A stretch of 52,004 bases of DNA from Micromonospora fulviviridis (GCF_014648395.1 NZ_BMRA01000011.1:102891-154894); one strand, 5' to 3'; numbered from the stretch's first letter, positions 16,215 to 25,162 are shown. The notes: a model not told the origin generated them from the sequence alone. Translations and numbers: made by a program.

Positions 16215-17069
16215 ATGGGACGGGCGACTGATCGGCGCGGCGTGCTCCGGATCGACCTCGACGCGGCGGCCGACGGGCGGGCGCGGCTGCGCCGGCAGGA
16301 CACCCTGGTCGTGGAGGAGCCGCTGGAGATCCGGGTCGGCCCGGCCGGGCCCGGCCGGCGCAGGCCGCTCGCCGTGACCATGCGCACCCCCGGCGACGAC
16401 CTGGACCTGGCGATCGGCTTCCTGCTCACCGAGGGGCTGATCCGCTCGGCCGACGACGTGCGCACCGCGCAGCTCTGCGCCGGGGCGGAGACCCCGAACA
16501 CCTACAACGTGGTCGACGTGGTCCTGGCGCCCGGCGTGCCGGAGCCGGCCACCGACCCGGCCCGCAACTTCTACACCACCAGCTCGTGCGGGGTCTGCGG
16601 CAAGGCGAGCATCGACTCCGTCCGGACCCGCTCGCGGTTCGCGGTGGCCGAGGACCCGCTCGCGGTGACCGCCGAACTGCTCGCCGCGCTGCCCGACCGG
16701 CTGCGCGCGGCCCAGCGCACCTTCGACCGCACCGGCGGCCTGCACGCGGCCGGCCTCTTCACCGCCGACGGCGAACTGGTGGTGTTGCGCGAGGACGTCG
16801 GACGGCACAACGCGGTGGACAAGGTGGTCGGCTGGGCGGTGCGGGAAGGCCGGCTCCCGCTGGCCGGGCACCTGCTGCTGGTGTCGGGCCGGGCCAGCTT
16901 CGAGCTGACCCAGAAGGCGTGGATGGCCGGGGTGCCGCTGCTGGCCGCGGTCTCCGCGCCCAGCACGCTCGCGGCCGACCTGGCCGAGGAGGCCGGGATG
17001 ACGCTGGTCGGCTTCCTGCGCGGCGGGACCATGAACGTCTACACCGGGGCGCAGCGCGTCACCGGGTGA
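16215..17069 (+). CDS. fdhD: Formate dehydrogenase accessory sulfurtransferase FdhD
   Basis: A 284-residue sulfurtransferase that passes sulfur from a cysteine desulfurase to the molybdenum cofactor of formate dehydrogenase-type enzymes. The catalytic CGVC is at residues 125-128 within TTSSCGVCGK. Family signatures are DDLDLAIGFLLTEGLI, YNVVDVVL, TGGLHAAGLF, VLREDVGRHNAVDKVVGWA and LVSGRASFELTQKA. It is divergent from mobA across about 65 bp holding two facing -10-like elements. No formate dehydrogenase structural gene is in the window. Confidence 0.95.
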   Translation: MGRATDRRGVLRIDLDAAADGRARLRRQDTLVVEEPLEIRVGPAGPGRRRPLAVTMRTPGDDLDLAIGFLLTEGLIRSADDVRTAQLCAGAETPNTYNVVDVVLAPGVPEPATDPARNFYTTSSCGVCGKASIDSVRTRSRFAVAEDPLAVTAELLAALPDRLRAAQRTFDRTGGLHAAGLFTADGELVVLREDVGRHNAVDKVVGWAVREGRLPLAGHLLLVSGRASFELTQKAWMAGVPLLAAVSAPSTLAADLAEEAGMTLVGFLRGGTMNVYTGAQRVTG

Positions 17070-17081
17070 CCCGGTCACCCG
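17063..17081. terminator. Short hairpin between fdhD and the DUF4192 gene
   Basis: 8-bp stem (17063-17070 with 17074-17081) overlapping both gene ends; a weak candidate terminator for the convergent pair. Confidence 0.45.
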
Positions 17082-18085
17082 CGGGGACGACGCCTGCGGC
17101 GGCGCAGCACCGCGCCGGCGGTCGCCGGCCAGCCGTCCAGCTCGGCGGGGGACAGCCCGCGGCGGAGCGCGTCGTCGAGGAGCACGGCGAGCGAGTAGCC
17201 GGGGTGCGCGGCGAGCACCCGCTCCAGGGCGACGGCGGCCACCGCGCCGTGCCCGGCCCGCCAGGCGGCGAAGGCCAGGAGGCTGCCCGGGGCGGCGATC
17301 AGCTCCGGCTCGGCCCGGCGCAGCACGTCGGTCCAGAGGCTGATGTCGGCGTCCCGGCCGTCGGTGCGGGACCAGGCGTGGTCGCGTACGGGAAGGTGGG
17401 TGAGGAGCACGGTCAGCCAGGCCACCTCGTCGTCGCCGAGCCGCTCACCGCGCCGGTGCCGGCGGAACGCGGTGCGCACCGCCGCCACCCCGGCCGAGCG
17501 GATGGAGGGGGCGGCGGTCAGCTCGGCCAGCCGGTGGTGGGCCCGGGCGGTGGCCCGACGCATGGCCACCCGGACCGGCCCGCCGAGCGGGGACACCTGC
17601 GCGGCCAGCGCGGCCCGGTCGGGCAGCGCGACCTGACCGGCGAAGACGGCAGCCGCGCTGACCTCGCTGGCCGCCGGGTCGTAGGGGGTGCCCTCGGGCG
17701 GGCAGCAGGCCGGCTCGGCGCAGAGGTAGGACCACCAGCGCCCGTCGGTGACCCGGAGCGCGTCGAGGACGAGCAGGCCGGTCCGGTCCAGTGCCTCGCC
17801 GACCGCGTCGACCGCGGCCGTGACCCGGGCGGCCGGACCGTAGCCGATCACGGTGGCGGCGTCGGTGCCCTGCCGGGCGACCACCTCGGCCAGGTGCCGG
17901 GCGGCCGGACGCGGGTCGGCGCCCGGCTCGGGCAGGTCACCCCGGGCGGCGAAGACGACCCGCCGGCCGCGTACCGCCACCACCACGACGCTGTCGGCGG
18001 GATGGAAGCCGAGCAGGTACGGCACGGCGGCGACGAGGTCGGCGGGCGAGCGGACGGCGAGGCGGGGACGCTCGGTGGAGTTCAT
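17075..18085 (-). CDS. DUF4192 domain protein
   Basis: A 336-residue cytoplasmic protein of the actinobacterial DUF4192 family. The start is typical: RLAVRSPADLVAAVPYLLGFHPADSVVVV, then a beta-rich segment and a long helical C-terminal half with LLTHLPVRDHAWSR and LLAFAAWRAGHGAVAAVALER. The tail is Arg-rich. No enzymatic motif is known. The ATG at 18085 has a CACGCT sequence 6 nt upstream, similar to the leaderless elements elsewhere. The 160-bp divergent region to the next gene holds two DnaA-box-like sequences. Confidence 0.85.
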   Translation of the reverse strand: MNSTERPRLAVRSPADLVAAVPYLLGFHPADSVVVVAVRGRRVVFAARGDLPEPGADPRPAARHLAEVVARQGTDAATVIGYGPAARVTAAVDAVGEALDRTGLLVLDALRVTDGRWWSYLCAEPACCPPEGTPYDPAASEVSAAAVFAGQVALPDRAALAAQVSPLGGPVRVAMRRATARAHHRLAELTAAPSIRSAGVAAVRTAFRRHRRGERLGDDEVAWLTVLLTHLPVRDHAWSRTDGRDADISLWTDVLRRAEPELIAAPGSLLAFAAWRAGHGAVAAVALERVLAAHPGYSLAVLLDDALRRGLSPAELDGWPATAGAVLRRRRRRPRG

Positions 18086-18091
18086 GCCGGG

Positions 18092-18097
18092 AGCGTG
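18092..18097 (-). promoter_or_regulatory. Possible leaderless -10 element of the DUF4192 gene
   Basis: CACGCT on the minus strand, 6 nt before the ATG at 18085. It departs from TANNNT at the first base. Confidence 0.35.
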
Positions 18098-18126
18098 CGG
18101 CGGACGGGCACCGGCGCGACAGGCCC

Positions 18127-18152
18127 TGTGGACGACACGCAGGTTGTCCACA
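18127..18152. promoter_or_regulatory. Pair of inverted DnaA-box-like sequences
   Basis: TTGTCCACA at 18144-18152 is the exact consensus reported for high-GC actinomycete DnaA boxes. TGTGGACGA at 18127-18135 is the same box in inverse orientation with one mismatch. Both lie in the divergent DUF4192/fructosamine-kinase region. Confidence 0.5.
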
Positions 18153-18235
18153 GACACGCTGAGTATCGGCCCAGGTCGGCGCGGAACGGCACGCCCCGGA
18201 GCCGGGCACGGCCCGCGCCGGCCCCGTCGAACGGC

Positions 18236-18241
18236 TACGTT
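18236..18241 (+). promoter_or_regulatory. Leaderless -10 element of the fructosamine-kinase-like gene
   Basis: TACGTT, then 6 nt, then the ATG at 18248. Confidence 0.6.
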
Positions 18242-18247
18242 GCGCTC

Positions 18248-19162
18248 ATGGACCTGGCGTACCTGCGGGCACACCCGGAGCACCTGCCGACCTTCCTGAC
18301 CCACCAGCGGATCCGGGAGACACCGGTCTCCGGCGGTGACATCTGCGCCGCGTCCCGGCTCACCCTGGACGACGGGCACTCGGTCTTCGCCAAGACCTGG
18401 CCGGAGCACGCCGAACGGGCCGTGCCCGAGGGCTTCTTCGCCGCCGAGGCGGCCGGGCTGCGCTGGCTGCGGGAGGCCGGCACGGTGGCCGTACCGGAGG
18501 TGGTGGTGGCGCTGCCGGAGCTGCTGGCGCTCGACTGGGTCGAGTCCGGCGAGCCGACGCCGGAGGCCGCCGAGCTGTTCGGCCGCGAGCTGGCCGGGCT
18601 GCACCGGGCCGGCGCTCCCGCCTTCGGCGCCGAGTGGCCCGGGTTCATCGGCGCGCTGCCGCAGGACAACACCCCCGACCCGGGCCCGTGGCCGGAGTGG
18701 TTCGCCCAGCGGCGGCTGCTGCCCTACCTGCGGATGTCGGTCGACAACGGCGCGCTCACCGGCGCCGAGGCCGGCCCGGTCGAGGAGCTGATCGACCGGA
18801 TCGCCGAGTTCGGCGGCGACGAGCCGCCGGCCCGCATCCACGGCGACCTGTGGCCCGGCAACCTGCTCTGGGGCCTCGACGACCGGGTGTGGCTGGTGGA
18901 CCCCGCCGCGCACGGCGGTCACCGGGAGACCGACCTGGCCCAGCTCGCCCTCTTCGGCGGCCCGCCGCACCTCGACCGGATCACGGCCGCCTACCGGGAG
19001 GCGTGGCCGCTGGCCGACGGCTGGCGGGAGCGGGTGCCGCTGCACCAGCTCCACCTGCTGCTGGTGCACACCGCGCTGTTCGGCGCGGCGTACCGGGCGG
19101 CCGTGGACTCCGTCGCCCGCGCCGCGCTGAGCGGCACCGGACGCGCTACGGTCGACGGGTGA
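18248..19162 (+). CDS. Fructosamine kinase family / phosphotransferase protein
   Basis: A 304-residue kinase-fold enzyme. Fructosamine kinases phosphorylate ketoamine adducts on proteins or amino acids and so repair glycation. Visible motifs are the N-lobe SVFAKTWPEHAE with the ATP-binding Lys, AAGLRWLREAGTVAVPEVV, HGDLWPGNLLW as the catalytic loop, and WLVDPAAHGGHRETDLAQL with the metal-binding Asp. The HGDLWPGN form favours the fructosamine-kinase group over antibiotic kinases. The stop overlaps the moaA start (GTGA), but moaA also has its own promoter, so the functional link is uncertain. Confidence 0.87.
   Translation: MDLAYLRAHPEHLPTFLTHQRIRETPVSGGDICAASRLTLDDGHSVFAKTWPEHAERAVPEGFFAAEAAGLRWLREAGTVAVPEVVVALPELLALDWVESGEPTPEAAELFGRELAGLHRAGAPAFGAEWPGFIGALPQDNTPDPGPWPEWFAQRRLLPYLRMSVDNGALTGAEAGPVEELIDRIAEFGGDEPPARIHGDLWPGNLLWGLDDRVWLVDPAAHGGHRETDLAQLALFGGPPHLDRITAAYREAWPLADGWRERVPLHQLHLLLVHTALFGAAYRAAVDSVARAALSGTGRATVDG
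19147..19152 (+). promoter_or_regulatory. Leaderless -10 element of moaA
   Basis: TACGGT, then 6 nt, then the GTG at 19159. It lies inside the 3' end of the upstream coding region. Confidence 0.6.
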
Positions 19163-20175
19163 CCGCCGCGCCGATGACGACCGACGGGGTCCTCGTTGAC
19201 CGGTACGGCCGGATCGCCCGGGACCTGCGGGTCTCGCTGACCGACAAGTGCAACCTGCGCTGCACCTACTGCATGCCGGCCGAGGGGCTGCCCTGGCTGG
19301 CCGGGCCGCAGTTGCTCGACGACGACGAGATCGTCCGGCTGATCCGGGTGGCGGTGCACCGGCTCGGCGTCACCGAGGTCCGCTTCACCGGCGGCGAGCC
19401 GCTGATCCGGCCGGGCCTGGCCCGCATCGTGTCGGCGGCGGCCGCGTTGGAGCCCCGCCCGCGCATCTCGCTGACCACCAACGGCATCGGCCTGGACCGC
19501 CTCGCGCCCACCCTGCGCGCCGCCGGGCTGGACCGGGTCAACGTCTCGCTGGACACCCTGGACCGGTCCCGGTTCGCCGAGCTGACCCGACGGGACCGGC
19601 ACGCCGACGTGCTGGCCGGGCTGGCCGGCGCGGCGGCCGCCGGGCTGACCCCGGTGAAGATCAACTCTGTGCTGATGCGCGGGGTGAACGACGACGAGGC
19701 GCCCGCGCTGCTCCGGTTCGCCCTGGCCCACGGCTACGAGCTGCGGTTCATCGAGCAGATGCCGCTGGACGCCCAGCACGGCTGGGACCGGTCGACCATG
19801 GTCACCGCCGAGGAGATCCTCGCGGCCCTGCGCGCCGAGTTCGCGTTGACCGCCGACCCGGGTGAGCGGGGCGCGGCCCCGGCCGAGACCTGGCTGGTGG
19901 ACGGCGGGCCGGCCCGGGTCGGGGTGATCGCGAGCGTGACCCGGCCGTTCTGCGGCGACTGCGACCGGACCCGGCTCACCGCCGACGGTCAGGTCCGCAA
20001 CTGCCTCTTCGCCACCGAGGAGTCCGACCTGCGCGGCGCGCTGCGCGCCGGGGCGGACGACGAGGAACTGGCCCGGCGCTGGCGAGCCGCGACGTGGGGC
20101 AAGCGGGCCGGGCACGGCATCGACGACCCCACCTTCCTGCAACCCGCCCGCCCCATGTCGGCGATCGGAGGCTGA
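19159..20175 (+). CDS. moaA: GTP 3',8-cyclase MoaA
   Basis: A 338-residue radical-SAM enzyme that starts molybdenum cofactor synthesis by cyclising GTP, acting before MoaC. The N-terminal iron-sulfur cluster motif is CNLRCTYC (Cys 31, 35, 38), followed by EVRFTGGEPLIRPG. The C-terminal cluster has FCGDCDRTRLTADGQ with Cys 265 and 268 and a third Cys at 282 (RNCLF). The protein ends in IGG, the double-Gly tail of MoaA. It is followed at 3 nt by moaD, so the two form an operon. The GTG start overlaps the preceding stop and has a leaderless promoter. Confidence 0.97.
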   Translation: MTAAPMTTDGVLVDRYGRIARDLRVSLTDKCNLRCTYCMPAEGLPWLAGPQLLDDDEIVRLIRVAVHRLGVTEVRFTGGEPLIRPGLARIVSAAAALEPRPRISLTTNGIGLDRLAPTLRAAGLDRVNVSLDTLDRSRFAELTRRDRHADVLAGLAGAAAAGLTPVKINSVLMRGVNDDEAPALLRFALAHGYELRFIEQMPLDAQHGWDRSTMVTAEEILAALRAEFALTADPGERGAAPAETWLVDGGPARVGVIASVTRPFCGDCDRTRLTADGQVRNCLFATEESDLRGALRAGADDEELARRWRAATWGKRAGHGIDDPTFLQPARPMSAIGG

Positions 20176-20178
20176 CCG

Positions 20179-20424
20179 GTGCAGCTCACCGTCCGCTATT
20201 TCGCCGGCGCGCGGGCCGCGGCCGGCCGCGCCGAGGAGGCCGCGCCCGCCGGCCGGTCGCTCGACGAACTGCTCGACGAGCTGACCGAGCGGCACGGCGA
20301 GCGGCTGGCCGTGGTGCTGAAGGCGGCGAGTTTCCTGGTCGACGGGTTGGCCTGCCATGATCGTCAGGCACCGCTGCCGGCCGGGGCGACGGTCGACGTG
20401 CTACCACCCTTCGCGGGCGGCTGA
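20179..20424 (+). CDS. moaD: Molybdopterin synthase small subunit MoaD
   Basis: An 81-residue ubiquitin-fold protein that carries the thiocarboxylate sulfur used by MoaE to make molybdopterin. It starts QLTVRYFAGARAAAGR, has SLDELLDELTERHGERL, and ends VDVLPPFAGG, the obligatory Gly-Gly C-terminus. The GTG at 20179 has GGAGG 7 nt upstream. It lies directly after moaA. Its partner moaE is 12 kb away on the other strand. The adenylating enzyme that charges MoaD is not in the window. Confidence 0.95.
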   Translation: MQLTVRYFAGARAAAGRAEEAAPAGRSLDELLDELTERHGERLAVVLKAASFLVDGLACHDRQAPLPAGATVDVLPPFAGG

Positions 20425-20435
20425 GGAGGCTCTTC

Positions 20436-21830
20436 GTGCTGGCGATGGCGACTTTCGTGGGCTTCGCTGTGCTCGTCACCGCCCTGATCCATCTCTACCT
20501 GTGGAAACGGCTGGTCCGCGACACCACCCGGCCGGGCCGCTGGCGGAAGGCCGGTGGCGTGGCCGCGCTGCTGCTGGCGCTGCTGGTGCCGGCGACCATG
20601 GTGGGCACCCGCAACGGCTCGTACTGGCTGGCCTGGCCGGGCTACCTGTGGCTGGCCCTGATGTTCTACCTGCTGGTGCTGCTGCTGGTCCTGGAAGTGC
20701 CCATGGCGGTGGCGAAGCTCGTGCTGCGCCGCCGCGAGCGGGCCGCGACCGGCGTGGCTGCCGAGCCGGCGACGGCGCCGGCGGGCGGCGGCGTCCGGGC
20801 GGACGCCTCGGTGGCCGGCCACGTCGCGGAGCCGGCGGCGGCCGGCTCCACCGCCACGTCGTCCGTCGCGCTCGCGGAGCCGCCCGCCGCGCCGGCGGAG
20901 GCGGGGCCCGCCGAGCCGCCGGCCGGCAAGGACAGCGGGCCGCCGGCCGCCGGACCGCAGGGCGGCCCCGCCGGGGACCGGCCGGACCACGACCCGTCCC
21001 GCCGGTTGCTGCTCGCCCGGGGGGCCGCGATCTTCGCCGGGCTCACCGCCGCGGGTGTCACCGGGTACGGCGTACGCACCGCGATGGGGCCGCCCCGACT
21101 GGACCGGGTGCGGATCCCGCTGGCCAAGCTGCCCCGCAGCATGGACGGGCTGCGCATCGCCACCGTCTCGGACATCCACCTCGGGCCGCTGCGCGGACGG
21201 GCGCACACCGAACGGATCGTCGCGATGATCAACCGGCTCGACGCCGACCTGGTGGCGGTCGTCGGTGACCTGGTCGACGGCTCGGTGGCCGAGCTGGGCG
21301 CGGCCGCGGAACCACTGCGCGACCTGCGCTCCCGCTACGGCAGCTTCTTCGTCACCGGCAACCACGAGTACTACTCCGGCGTGGAGGAGTGGGTGCGGGA
21401 GGTGGACCGGCTCGGCCTGCGGGTGCTCCAGAACGAGCGCCAGGAGATCCGGGCCCGGGGCGGTGTGCTGGACCTGGCCGGGGTCAACGACGTCACCGCC
21501 GCCGGCACCGGGCTGGCCGCACCCGCCGACTACGCCGCCGCCCTCGGCGACCGCGACCCGAGCCGCCCCGTGGTGCTGCTGGCCCACCAGCCGGTGGCGG
21601 CGCAGGAGGCGGCGAAGTTCGGCGTCGACCTCCAGCTCTCCGGGCACACCCACGGCGGCCAGATGGTGCCGTTCAACCTGCTGGTGAAGCTCCAGCAGCC
21701 GGTGGTGTCCGGGCTGGGCGAGGTGGACGGCACCAAGGTGTACGTGACCAACGGCGCCGGCTTCTGGGGCCCGCCGGTCCGGGTGGGCGCGCCGCCGCAG
21801 GTGACCCTGGTCGAGCTGCGCGCCCCATAG
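20436..21830 (+). CDS. Membrane-anchored metallophosphoesterase
   Basis: A 464-residue protein with four hydrophobic segments in the first 95 residues, an Ala/Gly/Pro-rich linker (about 105-190), a further hydrophobic segment near RRLLLARGAAIFAGLTAAG, and a calcineurin-like phosphoesterase domain (about 220-460). Metal ligands are visible in VSDIHLG (Asp 246, His 248), VVGDLVDG, TGNHEYY (Asn 309, His 310), LLAHQP and SGHTHGGQ. The order resembles the YkuE/YaeI family, some of which act on lipid precursors. GAGGAGG precedes the GTG. It is 11 nt after moaD and may belong to that operon, although a Moco role is not evident. Confidence 0.88.
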   Translation: MLAMATFVGFAVLVTALIHLYLWKRLVRDTTRPGRWRKAGGVAALLLALLVPATMVGTRNGSYWLAWPGYLWLALMFYLLVLLLVLEVPMAVAKLVLRRRERAATGVAAEPATAPAGGGVRADASVAGHVAEPAAAGSTATSSVALAEPPAAPAEAGPAEPPAGKDSGPPAAGPQGGPAGDRPDHDPSRRLLLARGAAIFAGLTAAGVTGYGVRTAMGPPRLDRVRIPLAKLPRSMDGLRIATVSDIHLGPLRGRAHTERIVAMINRLDADLVAVVGDLVDGSVAELGAAAEPLRDLRSRYGSFFVTGNHEYYSGVEEWVREVDRLGLRVLQNERQEIRARGGVLDLAGVNDVTAAGTGLAAPADYAAALGDRDPSRPVVLLAHQPVAAQEAAKFGVDLQLSGHTHGGQMVPFNLLVKLQQPVVSGLGEVDGTKVYVTNGAGFWGPPVRVGAPPQVTLVELRAP

Positions 21831-21913
21831 CGCGTCCCGGCCGCCCGGTCCAGCACCGCATTGCTCAGGTCACGCGTACGCGTGGCGGCGGGCGGGCAGG
21901 GGACCGGGCGTGA

Positions 21914-21919
21914 CAGGAT
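21914..21919 (+). promoter_or_regulatory. Possible leaderless -10 element of the PHP-UvrD gene
   Basis: CAGGAT, then 5 nt, then the GTG at 21925. It is the same hexamer as before fdhD. Confidence 0.35.
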
Positions 21920-21924
21920 GCGGC

Positions 21925-24900
21925 GTGCCTCCGTTCAGCGCCGCACCCCCCGGTGGCCTCCCGCCATTCGTCGCGGATCTGCACATCCACTCGAAGTACT
22001 CGCGCGCGTGCAGCCGTGACCTGACCCTGCCGAACCTCGGCTGGTGGGCCCGACGCAAGGGCATCGGCGTGCTCGGCACCGGTGACTTCACCCACCCCGC
22101 CTGGTACGACCACCTGCGCGAGACCCTGCACCCGGCCGAGCCCGGCCTCTACCGGCTGAGCCCCGAGGCGGAGCGGGACATCGCCCGGCGGTTGCCGCCC
22201 CGGCTGGCGAGCGAGGCGGAGGCGGACCCGGTCCGGTTCATGCTCAGCGTGGAGATCTCCACGATCTACAAGCGGGACGACCGGACCCGGAAGGTGCACC
22301 ACCTCATCTACCTGCCGGACCTGGACGCGGTGGCCCGGTTCAACGCGGCGCTGGGGCGGATCGGCAACCTGGGCTCCGACGGCCGGCCGATCCTCGGGCT
22401 GGACTCCCGCGACCTGCTGGAGATCACCCTGGAGGCCAGCCCGGACGGCTACCTGGTGCCGGCCCACATCTGGACGCCCTGGTTCTCCGCGCTCGGCTCG
22501 AAGTCCGGCTTCGACGCGATCGCCGACTGCTATGCCGACCTGGCCGAGCACATCTTCGCCGTGGAGACCGGTCTCTCCTCCGACCCCGAGATGAACTGGC
22601 GGGTCGGCAGCCTGGACCGCTACCAGCTGGTGTCGAACTCGGACGCGCACTCGCCGCCGGCGCTGGCCCGGGAGGCCACCGTCCTCGACTCGGCCCGCGA
22701 CTACTTCGCCATCCGCGAGGCGCTGCGCACCGGCGACGGGCTGGCCGGCACCATCGAGTTCTTCCCGGAGGAGGGCAAGTACCACGCCGACGGGCACCGG
22801 CTCTGCGGCGTGAACTGGTCCCCGGAGCGCACCCGGGAGGCCGGCGGGCGCTGCCCGGAGTGCGGGAAGCCGCTGACGGTGGGCGTACTGAGCCGGGTGG
22901 CGGAGCTGGCCGACCGGCCCGAGGGGCACCGGCCGGCGCACGCCCGGGAGGTGACCCACCTGGTGCCGCTGGCCGAGATCCTCGGCGAGCTCAACAAGGT
23001 CGGCGCGCGCTCCAAGAAGGTCGAGGGGAAGCTCCACGAGCTGATCGCCGCGCTCGGCCCGGAGCTGGACATCCTCACCCGTACCCCGCTGGACGAGATC
23101 GGCCGGGTCGGCGGCGAGCTGCTGGCCGAGGGCATCGGCCGGCTGCGCCGCGGCGAGGTGCGCCGGGTTCCCGGCTACGACGGCGAGTACGGCGTGATCA
23201 CCCTCTTCGACCCGGCCGAGCTGGGCTCGTCGGCCGGGGGCGCCGGCCAGGACACGCTCTTCGACGTACCCGTGCCCGCGCAGCGGAAGCCCGCGGAGCC
23301 GGCGCCGAAGCCGAAGGCCCGGCGCCCGGCGGCGGCCAAGGCGGAGCCGAAGCGCAAGCCGGCCCCGCCGCCCCCGCCACCGATCGCGCCGGCGCCCTCC
23401 CCGCACGAGCCGTTCGAGCCGATGCTCGCCGGGATGGAGGAGGTCGGCACCGGGCTGCTGGACCGGCTCGACGCGATGCAGCGGGTGGCCGCCTCCGCGC
23501 CGGGCGGTCCGCTGCTCATCGTGGCCGGCCCGGGCACCGGCAAGACCCGCACGCTGACGCACCGGATCGCCTACCTCTGCGCGGAGCTGAACGTCTTTCC
23601 GGAGCAATGCCTCGCGATCACCTTCACCCGGCGGGCCGCCGAGGAGCTGCGGCACCGGCTGGACGGGCTGCTCGGCCCGGTGGCCGAGGACGTCACCGTC
23701 GGCACCTTCCACTCGCTGGGCCTGACCATCCTGCGGGAGAACGCGCAGGCGGCCGGGCTGCCGGCGGACTTCCGGATCGCCGACGACGCCGACCGGGCCG
23801 CCGCCCGCGCGGAGGCCGGCGACGACGACGATCGGTACGCCGCCCTGCTGCGCAAGCGGGACCTGGTCGACCTGGACGAGCTGCTCACCCTGCCGGTGGC
23901 GCTGCTGAGGGCGGACCGGAAGCTGGTCCGGGACTACCGCGAGCGCTGGAAGTGGATCTTCGTCGACGAGTACCAGGACGTCGACGCCGTCCAGTACGAG
24001 CTGCTGCGGCTGCTCAGCCCGGCCGACGGCAACCTCTGCGCCATCGGCGACCCCGACCAGGCGATCTACTCGTTCCGGGGCGCGGACGTCGGCTACTTCC
24101 TGCGCTTCTCCCAGGACTTCACCGACGCCCGGCTGGTCCGCCTGAACCGCAACTACCGGTCGTCGGCGCCGATCCTGGCCGCCGCCGTGCAGGCCATCGC
24201 GCCATCGTCCCTGGTCCGCGGCCGCCGCCTCGACCCGGCCCGGCTCGACCCGGAGGCCCCGCTGGTCGGTCGCTACGCCGCGACCTCCGTCGCGGACGAG
24301 GCCGACTTCCTGGTACGCACCATCGACGACCTGGTCGGCGGCCTCTCCCACCGCTCGCTCGACTCGGGCCGGATCGACGGTCGGGCCACCTCGCTGTCCT
24401 TCTCCGACATCGCGGTGCTCTACCGCACCGACTCGCAGGCCGCGCCCATCGTGGACGCGCTGGCCCGCGCGAACATCCCGGTGCAGAAGCGCTCGCACGA
24501 CCGGCTGCGCGACCGGCCGGGCGTGACCGCCATCGCCCGCGAGCTGCGGCACGCCGGGCTCGACGGTTCCCTGGCCGCCCGGGTACGGCTGGCCGGCCAG
24601 ATCCTGGCGGAGCGCTTCGCCGTGCCGACCCTCGACGGCTCCGGCGCGGTACGCCCCGAGGACGTCCGGGGCGCGGTCGACCTGCTCACCCCGCTGGCCC
24701 GGCGCTGCGGCGACGACCTCGGGCTGTTCCTCGCCCAGCTCGCGACCGGGGCGGAGGTGGACGCCCTCGACCCGCGCGCCGAGGCGGTCACCCTGCTCAC
24801 CCTGCACGCGGCCAAGGGACTGGAGTTCCCCGTGGTCTTCCTGGTCGGCGCCGAGGACGGGCTGCTGCCGCTGCGCTGGCCGGGTCAGGAGCCGGACGTC

Positions 24901-25116
24901 AACGCGGTGGCCGAGGAGCGGCGGCTCTTCTTCGTCGGGCTGACCCGGGCCCAGGACCGGCTCTACGTGAGCCACGCGGCCCGGCGCACCCGGCACGGGT
25001 CGGAGCGCGAGTGCCGCCCGTCCCCGTTCCTCGACGTGATCGACGCGGGGCTGTTCGAGCGCTTCGGCGACACCGAACCCCGCCGCCCCAAGGACCGCCA
25101 GCTCCGGCTGATCTGA
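21925..25116 (+). CDS. PHP-domain phosphoesterase fused to a UvrD-type helicase
   Basis: A 1063-residue two-part protein. The N-terminal part (about 15-430) is a PHP/TIGR00375-type phosphoesterase: ADLHIHSKYS (HxH at 20-22), GTGDFTHPAW, SVEIS, PAHIWTPWFS and SNSDAHSP supply metal ligands, followed by a zinc-ribbon-like CPECGK (about 309). A Lys/Pro/Ala-rich linker (about 450-495) joins a superfamily 1A helicase with Walker A GPGTGKT (535-541), GTFHSLGL, Walker B DEYQD (681-685), GDPDQAIYSFRGAD, NRNYRSS, TLHAAKGLEFPVVF and FFVGLTRAQDRLY. The fusion implies a helicase that feeds an attached nuclease or phosphatase, probably in repair. GTG 21910 is an alternative start. Confidence 0.9.
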   Translation: MPPFSAAPPGGLPPFVADLHIHSKYSRACSRDLTLPNLGWWARRKGIGVLGTGDFTHPAWYDHLRETLHPAEPGLYRLSPEAERDIARRLPPRLASEAEADPVRFMLSVEISTIYKRDDRTRKVHHLIYLPDLDAVARFNAALGRIGNLGSDGRPILGLDSRDLLEITLEASPDGYLVPAHIWTPWFSALGSKSGFDAIADCYADLAEHIFAVETGLSSDPEMNWRVGSLDRYQLVSNSDAHSPPALAREATVLDSARDYFAIREALRTGDGLAGTIEFFPEEGKYHADGHRLCGVNWSPERTREAGGRCPECGKPLTVGVLSRVAELADRPEGHRPAHAREVTHLVPLAEILGELNKVGARSKKVEGKLHELIAALGPELDILTRTPLDEIGRVGGELLAEGIGRLRRGEVRRVPGYDGEYGVITLFDPAELGSSAGGAGQDTLFDVPVPAQRKPAEPAPKPKARRPAAAKAEPKRKPAPPPPPPIAPAPSPHEPFEPMLAGMEEVGTGLLDRLDAMQRVAASAPGGPLLIVAGPGTGKTRTLTHRIAYLCAELNVFPEQCLAITFTRRAAEELRHRLDGLLGPVAEDVTVGTFHSLGLTILRENAQAAGLPADFRIADDADRAAARAEAGDDDDRYAALLRKRDLVDLDELLTLPVALLRADRKLVRDYRERWKWIFVDEYQDVDAVQYELLRLLSPADGNLCAIGDPDQAIYSFRGADVGYFLRFSQDFTDARLVRLNRNYRSSAPILAAAVQAIAPSSLVRGRRLDPARLDPEAPLVGRYAATSVADEADFLVRTIDDLVGGLSHRSLDSGRIDGRATSLSFSDIAVLYRTDSQAAPIVDALARANIPVQKRSHDRLRDRPGVTAIARELRHAGLDGSLAARVRLAGQILAERFAVPTLDGSGAVRPEDVRGAVDLLTPLARRCGDDLGLFLAQLATGAEVDALDPRAEAVTLLTLHAAKGLEFPVVFLVGAEDGLLPLRWPGQEPDVNAVAEERRLFFVGLTRAQDRLYVSHAARRTRHGSERECRPSPFLDVIDAGLFERFGDTEPRRPKDRQLRLI

Positions 25117-25162
25117 GAGAGGGCCCTTCCGGACGCCCTCGCCGACGGCGCGGGCGGGAGGG

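Noticed and set aside
21865..24996. A 1043-codon open frame on the minus strand opposite the PHP-UvrD gene
   Set aside because: It is a by-product of GC-rich third positions on the other strand: Gly/Arg/Val/His-rich, no motifs, and fully overlapped by a gene with clear catalytic motifs.
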